From: Micromonospora rubida
Lineage (GTDB): Bacteria; Actinomycetota; Actinomycetes; Mycobacteriales; Micromonosporaceae
Assembly: GCF_009908295.1 (NCBI RefSeq)
Contig: NZ_JAAALO010000012.1
Coordinates: 62,001 to 126,000 of the forward strand
Reading direction: 5' to 3'
DNA: 64,000 nt
The notes beneath the pieces were generated by a model. It searched no databases. It was not told the origin of the DNA and saw nothing but the letters and a program-made list of their open reading frames with translations. The position numbers and the translations under genes are program-made. Below are positions 32,213 to 41,492 of the stretch, in pieces. How positions within the stretch are numbered: the stretch's first letter is position 1; each line of letters opens with the position of its first letter.

Positions 32213-34455
32213 CGCCGACGAACCGCCCCTGCGCGGAACGCAACTGCCCCGGGGCGGTGGACCAGGACGGCTTCTGCCGGCTGTGGGGCCACCCGTGCGA
32301 CGGCGGCCCGCCGGGCGCGGACCCGCAACCGTCGTCGTCGGTGGTCCCGCAACCGTCGTCGGTAGTCCGGCCGTCGCCGTCGTCGGTGGTGCCGCCGCCG
32401 TCGTCCCGCGTCCCACGGCCCGTCCCGGTGCAGTCCCGAGAGCCGTGGCGTCCCCGGGCCCGGCCGTGGGAGAGCCCGGCGCTCATCCCGCCGGCCCGGG
32501 CCCGGGACCCGCTGGAGGCGGTGCTGTCCCAGGCCGTCGTGCCCGAGCACTCCCGCTACTGCCCGCAGACGACGTGCCGGCGCAGGGTGCCCCGGGTCAG
32601 CGGGTACTGCCCGAACTGCGGCTCCCGCTACTCGTTCACCCCGCCGCTGGCCAAGGGCGACGTGCGGGCCGGCCGGTACCGGATCGAGGGCTGCCTGGGG
32701 CACGGCGGCGTGGGCTGGGTGTTCCTCGCCCGCGACGAGGACATGGACGGCAGTTGGCGGGTGCTGAAGGGGCAGCGCAACCCCGAGGACCGGGAGGCCG
32801 CGGCGGCGTTCGTCGGGGAACGGCAGGCGCTGATCGCGCTCAACCACCCCCGCATCGTGACGATCACCCACGCGCTGCGCCCCGAGTCCGACTCCGACGT
32901 CGGGTACCTGGTGATGGAGTACGTCAACGGCGGCACCCTGGAGGACGCCCGCCGCACCATCGGCCCGGACGGCGGCCCGTCGGCCGTGGACGTGCCGCAG
33001 GCGCTGGGGTACGGGGTGCAGATCCTCGACGCCTTCGAGTACCTGCACGACCAGGGCTGGTTGTACTGCGACCTGAAGCCCGAGAACGTCATGCTGATCG
33101 GCGGGTACGGCCCGGACGGCCCGCTCAAGCTCGTCGACTTCGGCGCGGCCCGGCGGATCGACAACACCGTCAGCCCGCCCTGGGGCACGGCCGGCTTCGA
33201 GGCCCCCGAGGTGCAGCGGCTCGGCCCGGCGGGGCCGAGCGTGCGCTCCGACGTCTACACGGTCGGCCGTACCCTCGCCGCGCTGACCCTGGCGGTCAGC
33301 TCGGCCGACCTGCGTCCCCTGCCGGTGGGGCAGGACCTGCTGCGGCTGCCGCTGCCGGCCCCGCTCGACCCGTTCGCGCGGCTGCTGGCCCGCGCCACCG
33401 CCGTCGAACCCGAGGAGCGGTTCGGCTCCGCCGCCGAGATGCGCGAGCAGGTCAGGGGGGTGCGCCGGCAGGTGCGCTCGGCCGCCGACGGCATTCCCCG
33501 GCCCACCCGGTCCACCCTGTTCAGCCCGGCGGCGTGCGCGTTCGCCCTGCACGCCGACGTCGACGCCCTCGACGTGGTGGAGATCGTGCTCGGTCTGCCG
33601 ATGCCGCTGGTCGACGGCAACGACCCGGCGGCCGGTTTCCTCGCCTCGCTCGGCCCGGCCGAGCCCGCCGAGCTGATCGCCCTGCTCGGCGCCGCGCCCG
33701 AGCACACCGCCGAGGTCACGTACCGGATGGTGCGGGCGTACCTCGCGGCCGGCCGGGCGGACGAGGCGGGGCCGCTGCTCGCCGGCATCCCCGACGACCG
33801 GCGGGACTGGTCACTGTGGTGGCACCAGGGCCTGGTCGCCCTGGTGGACACCGACGGCGCCGCCGCCCGGGACCGGTTCAGGCGGGTGTACGGGTGGCTG
33901 CCCGGCGAGGTGTCCGCGCGCCTGGCGTACGCGGTGGCCTGCGAGGTCGCCGGCGACCATCCGACGGCCGCCGCGCACTACCGGGGGGTGTGGGAGACCG
34001 ACCAGGGCGTGGTCGCCGCCGCCTTCGGGCTGGCCCGCTGCCTGTTCGTCATCGAGGGCCCGCGCGCCGCCGCCGCCGTCCTGCTCGCCGTGCCGGAGTC
34101 CTCCCGCGCCTCGACGGTGGCGGCGACCTGCGCGGTACGGATGCTGCTGGAGGCGCCGGAGGACGGCCACCGGCTCGACGCCGCGCTCGACGCCGCAGCC
34201 GTCGTGGAGAAGCTGCCCGCGTTCGCCGAACGCGACCTGGTCGAGGCGCACATCCTGCGGATCGCCCTCGGCAGCGACCTGGCCGACGGGCGGTACGCCG
34301 ACCGGCGACTGTTCGGCCACCGGCTCGACCCGGACACCCTGCGCCGCGCCTTCGAACGCACCTGCCGGTCCCTGGCCGGGCACACCGGCGACCGGCGGGA
34401 GCGGATCGCGCTGGTGGACCTCGCCAACACGCACCGGCCGGTGACCTGGTGGTGA
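32209..34455 (+). CDS. pknG: PknG-like Ser/Thr protein kinase with rubredoxin-like and TPR domains
   Basis: A 748-residue soluble kinase with PknG order. Residues 1-110 are a disordered, Pro/Ser-rich tail with an N-terminal Cys/His cluster (NRPCAERNCPGAVDQDGFC). A rubredoxin-like metal site follows at ~115-140 (RYCPQTTCRRRV, SGYCPNCGSRY). The kinase domain runs ~155-430: glycine loop GHGGVGWVFLARDEDM, Lys in WRVLKGQRN, catalytic loop YCDLKPENVML, LVDFGAARRI, and APEVQR. The Arg before the catalytic Asp is a Cys, as in PknG-type kinases that need no activation-loop phosphorylation. The last ~300 residues are TPR-like helices. In mycobacteria PknG controls the TCA cycle and glutamate metabolism through GarA. 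ATGA overlap with the upstream gene. Confidence 0.93.
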   Translation: MTPTNRPCAERNCPGAVDQDGFCRLWGHPCDGGPPGADPQPSSSVVPQPSSVVRPSPSSVVPPPSSRVPRPVPVQSREPWRPRARPWESPALIPPARARDPLEAVLSQAVVPEHSRYCPQTTCRRRVPRVSGYCPNCGSRYSFTPPLAKGDVRAGRYRIEGCLGHGGVGWVFLARDEDMDGSWRVLKGQRNPEDREAAAAFVGERQALIALNHPRIVTITHALRPESDSDVGYLVMEYVNGGTLEDARRTIGPDGGPSAVDVPQALGYGVQILDAFEYLHDQGWLYCDLKPENVMLIGGYGPDGPLKLVDFGAARRIDNTVSPPWGTAGFEAPEVQRLGPAGPSVRSDVYTVGRTLAALTLAVSSADLRPLPVGQDLLRLPLPAPLDPFARLLARATAVEPEERFGSAAEMREQVRGVRRQVRSAADGIPRPTRSTLFSPAACAFALHADVDALDVVEIVLGLPMPLVDGNDPAAGFLASLGPAEPAELIALLGAAPEHTAEVTYRMVRAYLAAGRADEAGPLLAGIPDDRRDWSLWWHQGLVALVDTDGAAARDRFRRVYGWLPGEVSARLAYAVACEVAGDHPTAAAHYRGVWETDQGVVAAAFGLARCLFVIEGPRAAAAVLLAVPESSRASTVAATCAVRMLLEAPEDGHRLDAALDAAAVVEKLPAFAERDLVEAHILRIALGSDLADGRYADRRLFGHRLDPDTLRRAFERTCRSLAGHTGDRRERIALVDLANTHRPVTWW

Positions 34456-34558
34456 TCCCCGGCAGGCCCGCCGAGCCGGGGGCCGGCCCGCCGCCGGCCG
34501 GCGGCGAACCGGGGGCCGCACTGCCCCCGGCCGGCGGACCCGACGAAAGGAGCCCCGC

Positions 34559-36031
34559 GTGACGGCACCGGACGGGCTGCGGCTCGACCTGACCGCCCAC
34601 CACAGCGAGTACCTGCCGACCGACGGCGGGACCGTCGACATCGTCGCCGCGGTGCGGGCCGGACCGGCCGGGGGCGACACGCGTCACGACGGGCTCGCCG
34701 AGGTGATCCTGCTCGACTGCTCCGGCTCGATGGGCGCGCCGCAGGCCAAGATGCGGGCCGCCCGCGCGGCCACCCTCGCGGCCGTCGACGCGCTGCCCGA
34801 CGGGGTGGCGTTCGCCGTGGTGGAGGGCACCAGCGGAGCCGCGATGATCTACCCCGGTGAGCGGCGGCTCGCGGTCTCGGACGAGAGCACCCGGGCCGCG
34901 GCCCGGCGGGCGGTACGCAGGGCGTCGCCGCACGGCGGCACCGCCATCGGCAAGTGGCTGCTGCTGGCCCGGGAACTGCTCGGAACCCGGCCCGACGCGA
35001 TCGGGCACGCCATTCTGCTGACCGACGGCCGCAACGAGTCCCAGCGGCCCGCCGAGCTGAGGGCGGCGGTGGACGCCTGCGCGGGCCGGTTCACCGTGGA
35101 CTGCCGGGCCATCGGCTCGGCGGACGGGGTGCACGACTGGGACGGCCCGGAGCTGCTCGGCATCGCCGACGCGCTGGGCGCCAACCCCGTCGTGCCGGTG
35201 GAGGACCTCGACGGCCTCGCCGCCGAGTTCGCGGCGGTGCTGGACCGCGCGCTGGCCCGCCGGACCGCCGACGCCCGGCTGCGGGTGCGTACCAGCGCGC
35301 TGGCCCGGATCCGCTTCGTCAAGCAGGTGTACCCGACCATCGCCGACCTCACCGGCCGGGGCGTGGCCGCCGGCGACCTCACCACCGACTTCCCCGTCGG
35401 GGCGTGGAGCCCGGCAGACCGGCGCGACTACCACGTCGCACTGGAGGTGGACCCGATGACCCCGCAGGCACGGCGGCGGATCGGCTGGCTGGGCGTGTGG
35501 GTCGACGCGGCCCCGGGCACCGCCGAGGTGCCCGTCGACGTGGAGTGGACCGACGAGATCGAGCTGTTCTCCCGGGTGCACGAGACCGTCGCCCACTACA
35601 CCCACCAGCAGGGGTACGCCGAACAGGTGCGGCTGGCGCTGACGGCGGCCGGCGTCGGCCGGCTCACCGACGCGGAGCAGCACCTCGGGCGGGCCGTGGC
35701 GCTCGCCCACGCCGGCGGCCACGAGGACAAGCTGCGGCAGCTCGACCGGATCGTGGACGTGCGGGACGCAGCCGTCGGCGACGTACGCCTCAAGCCCCAC
35801 GTCGACCTGCGGCGCTGGCAGTACTCCGCGGCGGTCGCGCCGCAGACGTCCTCCTGGGTGTCCGGCGGGGCGGGGGACGCGCCGGGCCGGTCCGGCCCCC
35901 GGCCGCACCCGGCCCCCGAGCAGCGGGTGCCGCCGTGGGAGCACTGCGGCGAACTGCACACCCGCCCGTACTGCGGTGGGTGCGGCGCCTACCACGAGTC
36001 GCCGGGCGGACCGGCCCGGGTGGGCGTGTGA
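34559..36031 (+). CDS. von Willebrand A domain protein with C-terminal zinc-knuckle
   Basis: A 490-residue cytosolic protein starting at GTG 34559 after AAAGGAG. A short beta domain (1-40) precedes a VWA domain (~45-240) with a complete metal site: VILLDCSGSMGAP, THGGTAIG-like SPHGGTAIGKWLLL, and HAILLTDGRNES. A beta-sandwich (240-350) and helical repeats (~350-420) follow, then a disordered tail ending with CGELHTRPYCGGCGAYHES, a possible zinc knuckle. VWA proteins next to PknG-type kinases are frequent in actinomycetes and may be partners or substrates; the role here is inferred from the operon. Its stop overlaps the next start by GTGA. Confidence 0.82.
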   Translation: MTAPDGLRLDLTAHHSEYLPTDGGTVDIVAAVRAGPAGGDTRHDGLAEVILLDCSGSMGAPQAKMRAARAATLAAVDALPDGVAFAVVEGTSGAAMIYPGERRLAVSDESTRAAARRAVRRASPHGGTAIGKWLLLARELLGTRPDAIGHAILLTDGRNESQRPAELRAAVDACAGRFTVDCRAIGSADGVHDWDGPELLGIADALGANPVVPVEDLDGLAAEFAAVLDRALARRTADARLRVRTSALARIRFVKQVYPTIADLTGRGVAAGDLTTDFPVGAWSPADRRDYHVALEVDPMTPQARRRIGWLGVWVDAAPGTAEVPVDVEWTDEIELFSRVHETVAHYTHQQGYAEQVRLALTAAGVGRLTDAEQHLGRAVALAHAGGHEDKLRQLDRIVDVRDAAVGDVRLKPHVDLRRWQYSAAVAPQTSSWVSGGAGDAPGRSGPRPHPAPEQRVPPWEHCGELHTRPYCGGCGAYHESPGGPARVGV

Positions 36032-37812
36032 CCTGGGACTACTCCGACAAGGTGGCCAGCGTTGTCAGCGGGCTGCTGGCGCTGACCGCCGCGATCCTGG
36101 CGGTCCGCCGCCACCTGAGCGGCCGGCGCGGGCGCGGCTGGTGGGCCGCTTTGAACCCGCTGTGGAGGGCCCAGTCGGAGGGGGCGATCGTCCACCCGCA
36201 CCGGATCGCCGGCGGGTACGTCCGCCCCCTGTCGGAGGTGTACGTCGCCCGCCGGGTCGTCTCCCGGCTCGACCCCGCCGCCGGCCCCGTCACCGTCGAT
36301 TCGCTGCTCACCGGCGCCGGGCACGTGCTGCTGATCGGCGAGCCGGGCAGCGGGAAGTCGGCGCTGGTCCGGCAGGCGTACGCGAGCTCGGCGCGGTGGT
36401 GGCTCGCCGGGCGGGGGCGGTTGCGCCAAACCCCTGCCGGCCCGGTGGTGGTGGGCCTGCCGGCGACCGCGCTGGTGCACCAGCCGCTGCCCGCCGCGCT
36501 CGCCGAGGCGTACCGCGACCTGGTGCCCGGCCTGGACTTCGCGCGGGAGCCCGCGCCGGGTCGGACGTGGCTGGTCTGCGTCGACGGGGTCGACGCGGTG
36601 GCGGACCCGGACGACCGGGCGGAGGTGCTCAACCGCCTCGCCGCGCTGGCCCGCGCCGCGCCGGGGGCCGGGCCGTGGCGGGTCCTGGTGACGACCCGCC
36701 AGCTCGCGGAGAACGAGCTGGCGGTCCTGGGCCCCGGGTACGCCGCGTACCACCTGGCGCCGTTCACCGACCCGGACGTCGGGCGGTTCGCGCACCGCTG
36801 GTTCCCGAACGCGGTGGCCGCGCGGCGCTTTCTGAGCTGGGTCGACCACCAGCGGGCCCGCCCCGCGCTGCGCAACCCCCTCACCGCCACCATCGCCGCC
36901 GCGGTCTGGCAGGCCGGGCTGGCCGGCCCGGACCCGGTGGCCGAACCGGCGGTGCTGCTGGACCGGTTCGTCGGCGCCCTGCTCGGCGGCGGGCGGGCCA
37001 GCTTCGACGCGACGTGCGACGCGCTGCGCCGGGCGGTGCGGGGCGGGCCGGTCGCCGACTGGCTGACCGAACGCCACACCGAGCTGGTCGAGGTGGCGGC
37101 GGCCGCCGTGGTGACCGGCGTCGACCCGGTCGCGGCGGTGGTCGACTGGTCGGCGGGGCAGGCGCCGTACCAGCCGGACCGGGTGCTGCCGGACTGGGAC
37201 CGGCACGTGCGCCTGGTCCTGCTCGCCACCGGCCTGTTCTCCGACGCCGGGGCCGGCCGCGCTCCGACCGCCCGGTCAGGTGCGGCGGGCAGGCCGGCCC
37301 CGGCGTCCGCAGCGCTGGCCGCGACCTGGCCCGGCCTGGTCGAGCACCTGGCGGCGGGCCCGCTCGCCCGGGACTGGAGCGCGCAGCGCTGGATCACGGC
37401 GATGACCAGCACCCCCCAGCGGGGAGTCGGGCTGTGGGCGATGAGTCGGGCCACGGTCGCGCCGGGGTTCCTCCGGGACGTGGCGCGGGACCCGGCCGGG
37501 GCGGTCGCCGCCGGGCACTACCTGGCTGCGGGCGGCGCCGCCGGCCCGGTGGTCCGCTCGGACGTGCTGGCGGCGCTGCTGACCCACTGGTCGCCCCGCC
37601 CGGGCCCGGCGGTCGACGTCGCCGGCCCGCCGCCGGTGCGCGACGTGCGGCAGGAGTGCTTCGCGCTGCTCACCACGCTGACCGCCGCCACGGTGAACCG
37701 GGAACTGCTCCGCGAGGTCGCCGTCGACCCGCGGCGGCCCACCGTCGTCCGGCAAGCCGCCGCGCTCTTCTTCGCGACCCGGCGGCGTCAGCAGTCGGCC
37801 AGTGCCGCGTGA
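36028..37812 (+). CDS. Membrane-anchored P-loop (NACHT-like) NTPase
   Basis: A 594-residue protein from GTG 36028 (GTGA overlap). One N-terminal membrane helix (~8-27, ASVVSGLLALTAAILAV) is followed by a basic linker, then a P-loop domain: Walker A at ~106 (LLIGEPGSGKSALVRQ), Walker B-like strand at ~181 (TWLVCVDGVDAVADPD), sensor region RVLVTTRQLAENEL and a winged-helix-like part with NPLTATIAAAVWQAGL. This is the STAND/NACHT arrangement. The C-terminal ~200 residues are helical and could be a sensor. As the last gene of the six-gene run it may translate signalling into a membrane-proximal response. Its family is clear, its pathway is inferred. Confidence 0.7.
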   Translation: MTWDYSDKVASVVSGLLALTAAILAVRRHLSGRRGRGWWAALNPLWRAQSEGAIVHPHRIAGGYVRPLSEVYVARRVVSRLDPAAGPVTVDSLLTGAGHVLLIGEPGSGKSALVRQAYASSARWWLAGRGRLRQTPAGPVVVGLPATALVHQPLPAALAEAYRDLVPGLDFAREPAPGRTWLVCVDGVDAVADPDDRAEVLNRLAALARAAPGAGPWRVLVTTRQLAENELAVLGPGYAAYHLAPFTDPDVGRFAHRWFPNAVAARRFLSWVDHQRARPALRNPLTATIAAAVWQAGLAGPDPVAEPAVLLDRFVGALLGGGRASFDATCDALRRAVRGGPVADWLTERHTELVEVAAAAVVTGVDPVAAVVDWSAGQAPYQPDRVLPDWDRHVRLVLLATGLFSDAGAGRAPTARSGAAGRPAPASAALAATWPGLVEHLAAGPLARDWSAQRWITAMTSTPQRGVGLWAMSRATVAPGFLRDVARDPAGAVAAGHYLAAGGAAGPVVRSDVLAALLTHWSPRPGPAVDVAGPPPVRDVRQECFALLTTLTAATVNRELLREVAVDPRRPTVVRQAAALFFATRRRQQSASAA

Positions 37813-37887
37813 GCCGGCGCCGGTGGTTCGTGCCGGCCAGGTCGGTGACCTCCGCCGTCGGGGCGGGGCGTGGGCTAGCGTCACGGC

Positions 37888-38886
37888 ATGGCTCATCTGC
37901 TGGTCACCGGCGGCGCCGGCTTCATCGGGGCGAACTTCGTCCGGCGGGCCCTGGCGGCCGACCCGGGCGGCCGACTGACGGTGCTCGACGCGCTCACCTA
38001 CGCCGGCAACCGGGCCAACCTCGCCGAGGTCGCCGACCGGATCAGGTTCGTGCCCGGCGACGTCTGCGACGCCGAGCTGGTCGACGGCCTGGTGCGCGAC
38101 TGCGACGTCGTGGTCCACTTCGCCGCCGAGTCCCACGTGGACAACTCGCTGCACGATCCGCGCCCGTTCCTACGCAGCAACGTGGAGGGGACGTTCGTGC
38201 TGCTGGAGGCGGTGCGCCGGCACGACCGCCGGCTGCATCACATCTCCACCGACGAGGTGTTCGGCAGCCTGCCGCTGCACGGCTCGGAACGGTTCACCGA
38301 GGACAGCCGGTACGACCCGTCGAGCCCGTACTCGGCCACCAAGGCGGCGGCCGACATGCTGGTGCGGGCCTGGGTCCGGGCGTACGGGGTGCGGGCCACC
38401 CTCTCGTACTGCGCGAACAACTACGGGCCGTACCAGAACGTGGAGAAGTTCCTGCCCCGGCAGATCACCAACGTCCTGCTCGGGAGGCGGCCGAAGCTCT
38501 ACGGCACTGGCGAGAACGTCCGCGAGTGGACCCACGTCGACGACCACAACGACGCGGTCCTGCGGATCGTCGCGGACGGTCGGCCGGGGGAGACGTACCT
38601 GATCGGCTCGGGCGCGCAGTGGAGCAACCGGGCCCTGCTGGAGCTGACGCTGTCGCTGCTCGGGCGGCCGGTCGACGACTACGACACGGTGCCCGACCGG
38701 CCGGGCCACGACCTGCGGTACGCCGTCGACAGCGGCCGGATCCGGCGCGAGCTGGGCTGGCGCCCCCGGCACCCGGACCTCCCCGAGGGGCTGGCCCGGA
38801 CGATCGACTGGTACCGGTGTAACGAGTGGTGGTGGAGGCCGCAGAAGGACGCCACCGAGGCCCGGTACCTGGCCATCGGCCGCTAG
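37888..38886 (+). CDS. rfbB: dTDP-glucose 4,6-dehydratase
   Basis: A 332-residue extended SDR enzyme: NAD site LLVTGGAGFIGANFVRRAL, VVVHFAAESHVDNSLHDP, the dehydratase signature HHISTDEVFGSLPL (catalytic Asp-Glu after Thr), catalytic SPYSATKAAADMLVRAWV (Tyr and Lys) and NNYGPYQNVEKFLP. It converts dTDP-glucose to the 4-keto-6-deoxy intermediate for deoxysugars. No thymidylyltransferase or glycosyltransferase lies next to it, so whether it serves cell-wall rhamnose or an ansamycin sugar is open. ATG 37888 is 75 bp after the NTPase stop; the upstream region has a weak GGGGCG. Confidence 0.9.
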   Translation: MAHLLVTGGAGFIGANFVRRALAADPGGRLTVLDALTYAGNRANLAEVADRIRFVPGDVCDAELVDGLVRDCDVVVHFAAESHVDNSLHDPRPFLRSNVEGTFVLLEAVRRHDRRLHHISTDEVFGSLPLHGSERFTEDSRYDPSSPYSATKAAADMLVRAWVRAYGVRATLSYCANNYGPYQNVEKFLPRQITNVLLGRRPKLYGTGENVREWTHVDDHNDAVLRIVADGRPGETYLIGSGAQWSNRALLELTLSLLGRPVDDYDTVPDRPGHDLRYAVDSGRIRRELGWRPRHPDLPEGLARTIDWYRCNEWWWRPQKDATEARYLAIGR

Positions 38887-38981
38887 CCCTCGACGCATCG
38901 ACCCGGTTTGGCGTATTGAACCGGGCGGGCGGGACGCGGATGCTGTAAAGCATCCATTGTCACCGATGTATGGAGGCTCGA

Positions 38982-39845
38982 ATGCGTCGCTTCCCCCTGC
39001 TCGCCCTCCTGCTCGTCGTCCCCCTGGCTGCACCACCGGCGGTCGCCCGGGCCGCCGCTCCAGCCGCCGCTCCGGTCGCCGCCGCGTCGATCGCCATGGC
39101 CGCCACCGCTCCGGCCGGCACCGCGTGGGCCGTGGACCCGGCCACCGGCCGGACCACCGTCGCGGTGGACGACACGGTGAGCGAGAGCCAACTGGCCGCG
39201 CTGCGCACCCGGCTGGCCGGCACCGACGCCGTGGTCCGCCGGGAGCCCGGCCGGCTCAGCACCCTGATCGCCGGCGGGCAGGCCATCTACGCCGGCGGCG
39301 GCGGGGGCCGCTGCTCGCTGGGCGCCAACGTCCGCAGCGGCAGCACGTACTACTTCCTCACCGCCGGCCACTGCACGTCGACCGCCACCACCTGGTACGC
39401 CGATAGCGCCAACACGACGGCCCTCGGGTCCCGCACCGGCACCAGCTTCCCCGGCAACGACTACGGGATCGTCCGCTACACCTCGTCGACGATCCCGCAC
39501 CCGAGCGCCGTCTACACGTACCCCGGGATGCTGACCGTCACCGGCACCGCAACGCCGGTCATCGGCTTGGCCGTCTGCCGCAGCGGCTCCACCACGGGCG
39601 TGCGGTGCGGCACGATCACCGCCCTCAACACCACGGTCAACTACGCCGAGGGCTCGGTCCACGGGCTGATCCGCACCAACATCTGCGCCGAGCCCGGGGA
39701 CAGCGGCGGCCCGCTCTACGTCGCCGCCACCGGCCGGATCCTCGGCATCCTCTCGGGCGGCAGCGGCAACTGCACCAGCGGCGGCACCACCTACTACCAG
39801 CCGATCAGCGAGATCCTGGCCGCGTACGGGGTGACGATCCCGTGA
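38982..39845 (+). CDS. Secreted S1-family (streptogrisin/alpha-lytic-like) serine protease
   Basis: A 287-residue pre-pro-protease (ATG 38982 behind GGAGG). The signal peptide (RFPLLALLLVVPLAAPP) is followed by a short propeptide (~30-105) and the mature chymotrypsin-like domain: first Cys in GRCSLGANV, catalytic His130 in FLTAGHCTS, Asp160 in FPGNDYGIVRYT, Ser241 in AEPGDSGGPLYVA. Two Cys pairs are positioned as in streptogrisins. The propeptide is shorter than that of streptogrisin B/alpha-lytic type. It stands alone between the dehydratase and a decayed gene; probably exported by Sec or Tat and active extracellularly. Confidence 0.92.
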   Translation: MRRFPLLALLLVVPLAAPPAVARAAAPAAAPVAAASIAMAATAPAGTAWAVDPATGRTTVAVDDTVSESQLAALRTRLAGTDAVVRREPGRLSTLIAGGQAIYAGGGGGRCSLGANVRSGSTYYFLTAGHCTSTATTWYADSANTTALGSRTGTSFPGNDYGIVRYTSSTIPHPSAVYTYPGMLTVTGTATPVIGLAVCRSGSTTGVRCGTITALNTTVNYAEGSVHGLIRTNICAEPGDSGGPLYVAATGRILGILSGGSGNCTSGGTTYYQPISEILAAYGVTIP

Positions 39846-39929
39846 GCCGGCGGGCCGGGCGGTCGCATGCGGTGCGGCGGGGTTCCCCCCGCAGGCAGCC
39901 GCAACGTGCAGCCGCCCGGCCCATGCCGC

Positions 39930-40360
39930 CGGCCCATGCCACCGGCGGCACCGCCCCCGGCGTCCCATCCGCCTCCTTCGGCAGGTCGGTGGTGGTGTAG
40001 ACCGGCCCGTACACGGCGGTCAGCGGCTCGATCAGGTCGGCGATCGGCAGGAACCGGAACCTGCCCGGCGCGGCGGCGAGCAGGTCGGTGATGCCGGGCG
40101 TGGGCAGCCCGCCGGAGAAGAACATCGCGTCGAGCGTGCCGGCCCGCATCCGGGCGGCGGTGTCCGGCAGCGAGAGCCGGGCCCGGCGGACGTCCCGCTC
40201 CGGGTCGATCCCGGCCGATGAGCAGCCGACCGGCGATGACGTCGGTGCCCGACCGGGGAGAGCCCGTGGAGACCCGCCGGCCCCGCAGGTCGGACAGGCC
40301 GGTGATCTTCGCGTCGGCGCGTACCCGCGGGGTGCTGGGGTGGGGTCGGGCCCGAGCAGG
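39930..40360 (-). pseudogene. Decayed TAXI-type TRAP transporter binding protein
   Basis: Two minus frames together give a piece of a TAXI-family solute-binding protein. One frame has ADAKITGLSDLRGRRVSTGS followed by GTDVIAGRLL; the next frame continues with GIDPERDVRRARLSLPDTAA, RMRAGTLDAMFFSGGLPTPG and LIEPLTAVYGPVYTTTDLPK. The switch between frames falls near 40215-40225, so there is a frameshift. The N-terminal half, signal peptide and the C-terminal ~80 residues are missing. No membrane components of a TRAP transporter are near. It is a remnant, not a working gene. Confidence 0.68.
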
Positions 40361-40463
40361 GCGCGCAGCGCGCCACCGGCGCACCGCCGGGCCGCTCGAC
40401 GGGGCCAGCCCGGACACAACGAGCCCGGACACGACGGGGCCAGCGACGGCGGCAGCGGCGGGT

Positions 40464-41486
40464 TCAGGCGCGGCAGGGCGCGGTCAGGTTCCGGGCCAGC
40501 GCCACGGCGCCGTGCAGCGAGGAGAGCCCGCCCAGGGCGGCGGCCCGCACGACCGGCGCCGCTCGACCGGGCCGGGCCAACCGGGCCACCTCCCGCTCGA
40601 CCAGCCCGACGAAGCCCGGCAGCCCGGCGGCGAACCCGCCGCCCAGCACCGCCACCGACGGGTCGACCAACTCGCCGAGGCTGACCACGGCCGCCGCGAG
40701 CGCCGTACCGCTCGGCCGGACCGCGTCGTGGGCCCACGGCCGGTCGCCCGCCAGCCCGTCGCGCAGCTCGGCGAAGCTCACCGCGGCTCCCCGCCCGGCG
40801 GCGGCCCGGCGCAGCGTGGCCGGCCCGGAGGCGATCGCCTGGAGGCAACCGTGCCGGCCGCAGTCGCAGCGCGGCCCGTCGACGGCGACGACCATGTGCC
40901 CGACCTCGGGCGAGCCCCGGCCGGCCCCGGGCAGCGGGCGTCCGCCGAGCACCACGCCCCCGCCCACCCCGGTGCCCACCCCGAGGTAGACGACGTCGTC
41001 CGCGCCGATGTGCCGGGCCTCGGCGAGCGCCGCGAGGTCACCGTCGTCGGCCCAGGCGGTCCGGCTGCCGGGAAAGAGCCGGCGCAGCGCCTTGTCGAGC
41101 CGCAGCCCGGCCCAGCTCGGCCGGCCCGGCCAGACCGTCACCCGGCCGGTCGGGTCGGTGGTGCCGGGCATCGCCACCCCGACGGCCGCCAGCCGCCAAC
41201 CGGACTCCGCGCGCAGCGCGTCGACCGCGTCCGCCAGTGCCGCCACGTCCGCCTCGGCGCCGCCGCCGGGCCAGGTCAGCGTCCGCTCGTACGCCCGCGA
41301 CGCGGCGGCCCCGAGCTGCCCGTACGCCCCCGGGCCGACGTCCGGCGCGGACGCGCCCCGCTCGGTCCCTGGCGCGGACGCGCCCCGCTCGGTCCCCGGC
41401 GCGGACGCGGCCCGCTCGGCCCGCAGCGCGACCTTGGTGCCCCCGATGTCGACCCCGAGCACGGCGGTGTCGGTCCGCTCCGGCAC
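40464..41486 (-). CDS. rifN: ROK-family sugar kinase, RifN-like (kanosamine kinase)
   Basis: A 340-residue ROK kinase: AVLGVDIGGTKVALRAERA (ATP/phosphate motif), AWADDGDLAALAEARHIG, GVGTGVGGGVVLGG, catalytic Asp in the EARH/DD region, EVGHMVVAVDG and the zinc cluster CDCGRHGCLQAIA. In rifamycin-type clusters the ROK enzyme RifN phosphorylates kanosamine to feed the aminoshikimate route; since RifJ, K, L, M and G types are all near, I assign it that role, although a general glucokinase cannot be excluded from sequence alone. Near the N-terminus a nine-residue unit (ASAPGTERG) is repeated about three times, an odd insertion. GTG 41486, six bases after the DoxX stop. Confidence 0.75.
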   Translation of the reverse strand: MPERTDTAVLGVDIGGTKVALRAERAASAPGTERGASAPGTERGASAPDVGPGAYGQLGAAASRAYERTLTWPGGGAEADVAALADAVDALRAESGWRLAAVGVAMPGTTDPTGRVTVWPGRPSWAGLRLDKALRRLFPGSRTAWADDGDLAALAEARHIGADDVVYLGVGTGVGGGVVLGGRPLPGAGRGSPEVGHMVVAVDGPRCDCGRHGCLQAIASGPATLRRAAAGRGAAVSFAELRDGLAGDRPWAHDAVRPSGTALAAAVVSLGELVDPSVAVLGGGFAAGLPGFVGLVEREVARLARPGRAAPVVRAAALGGLSSLHGAVALARNLTAPCRA

Positions 41487-41492
41487 CGGCGG

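Noticed and set aside
34456..34558. Possible terminator between the kinase and VWA genes
   Set aside because: The 103-bp gap has repeated GCCGGCCCGCCGCCGG-type blocks that could pair, but the blocks are not a clean stem, and the spacing is still compatible with one operon.
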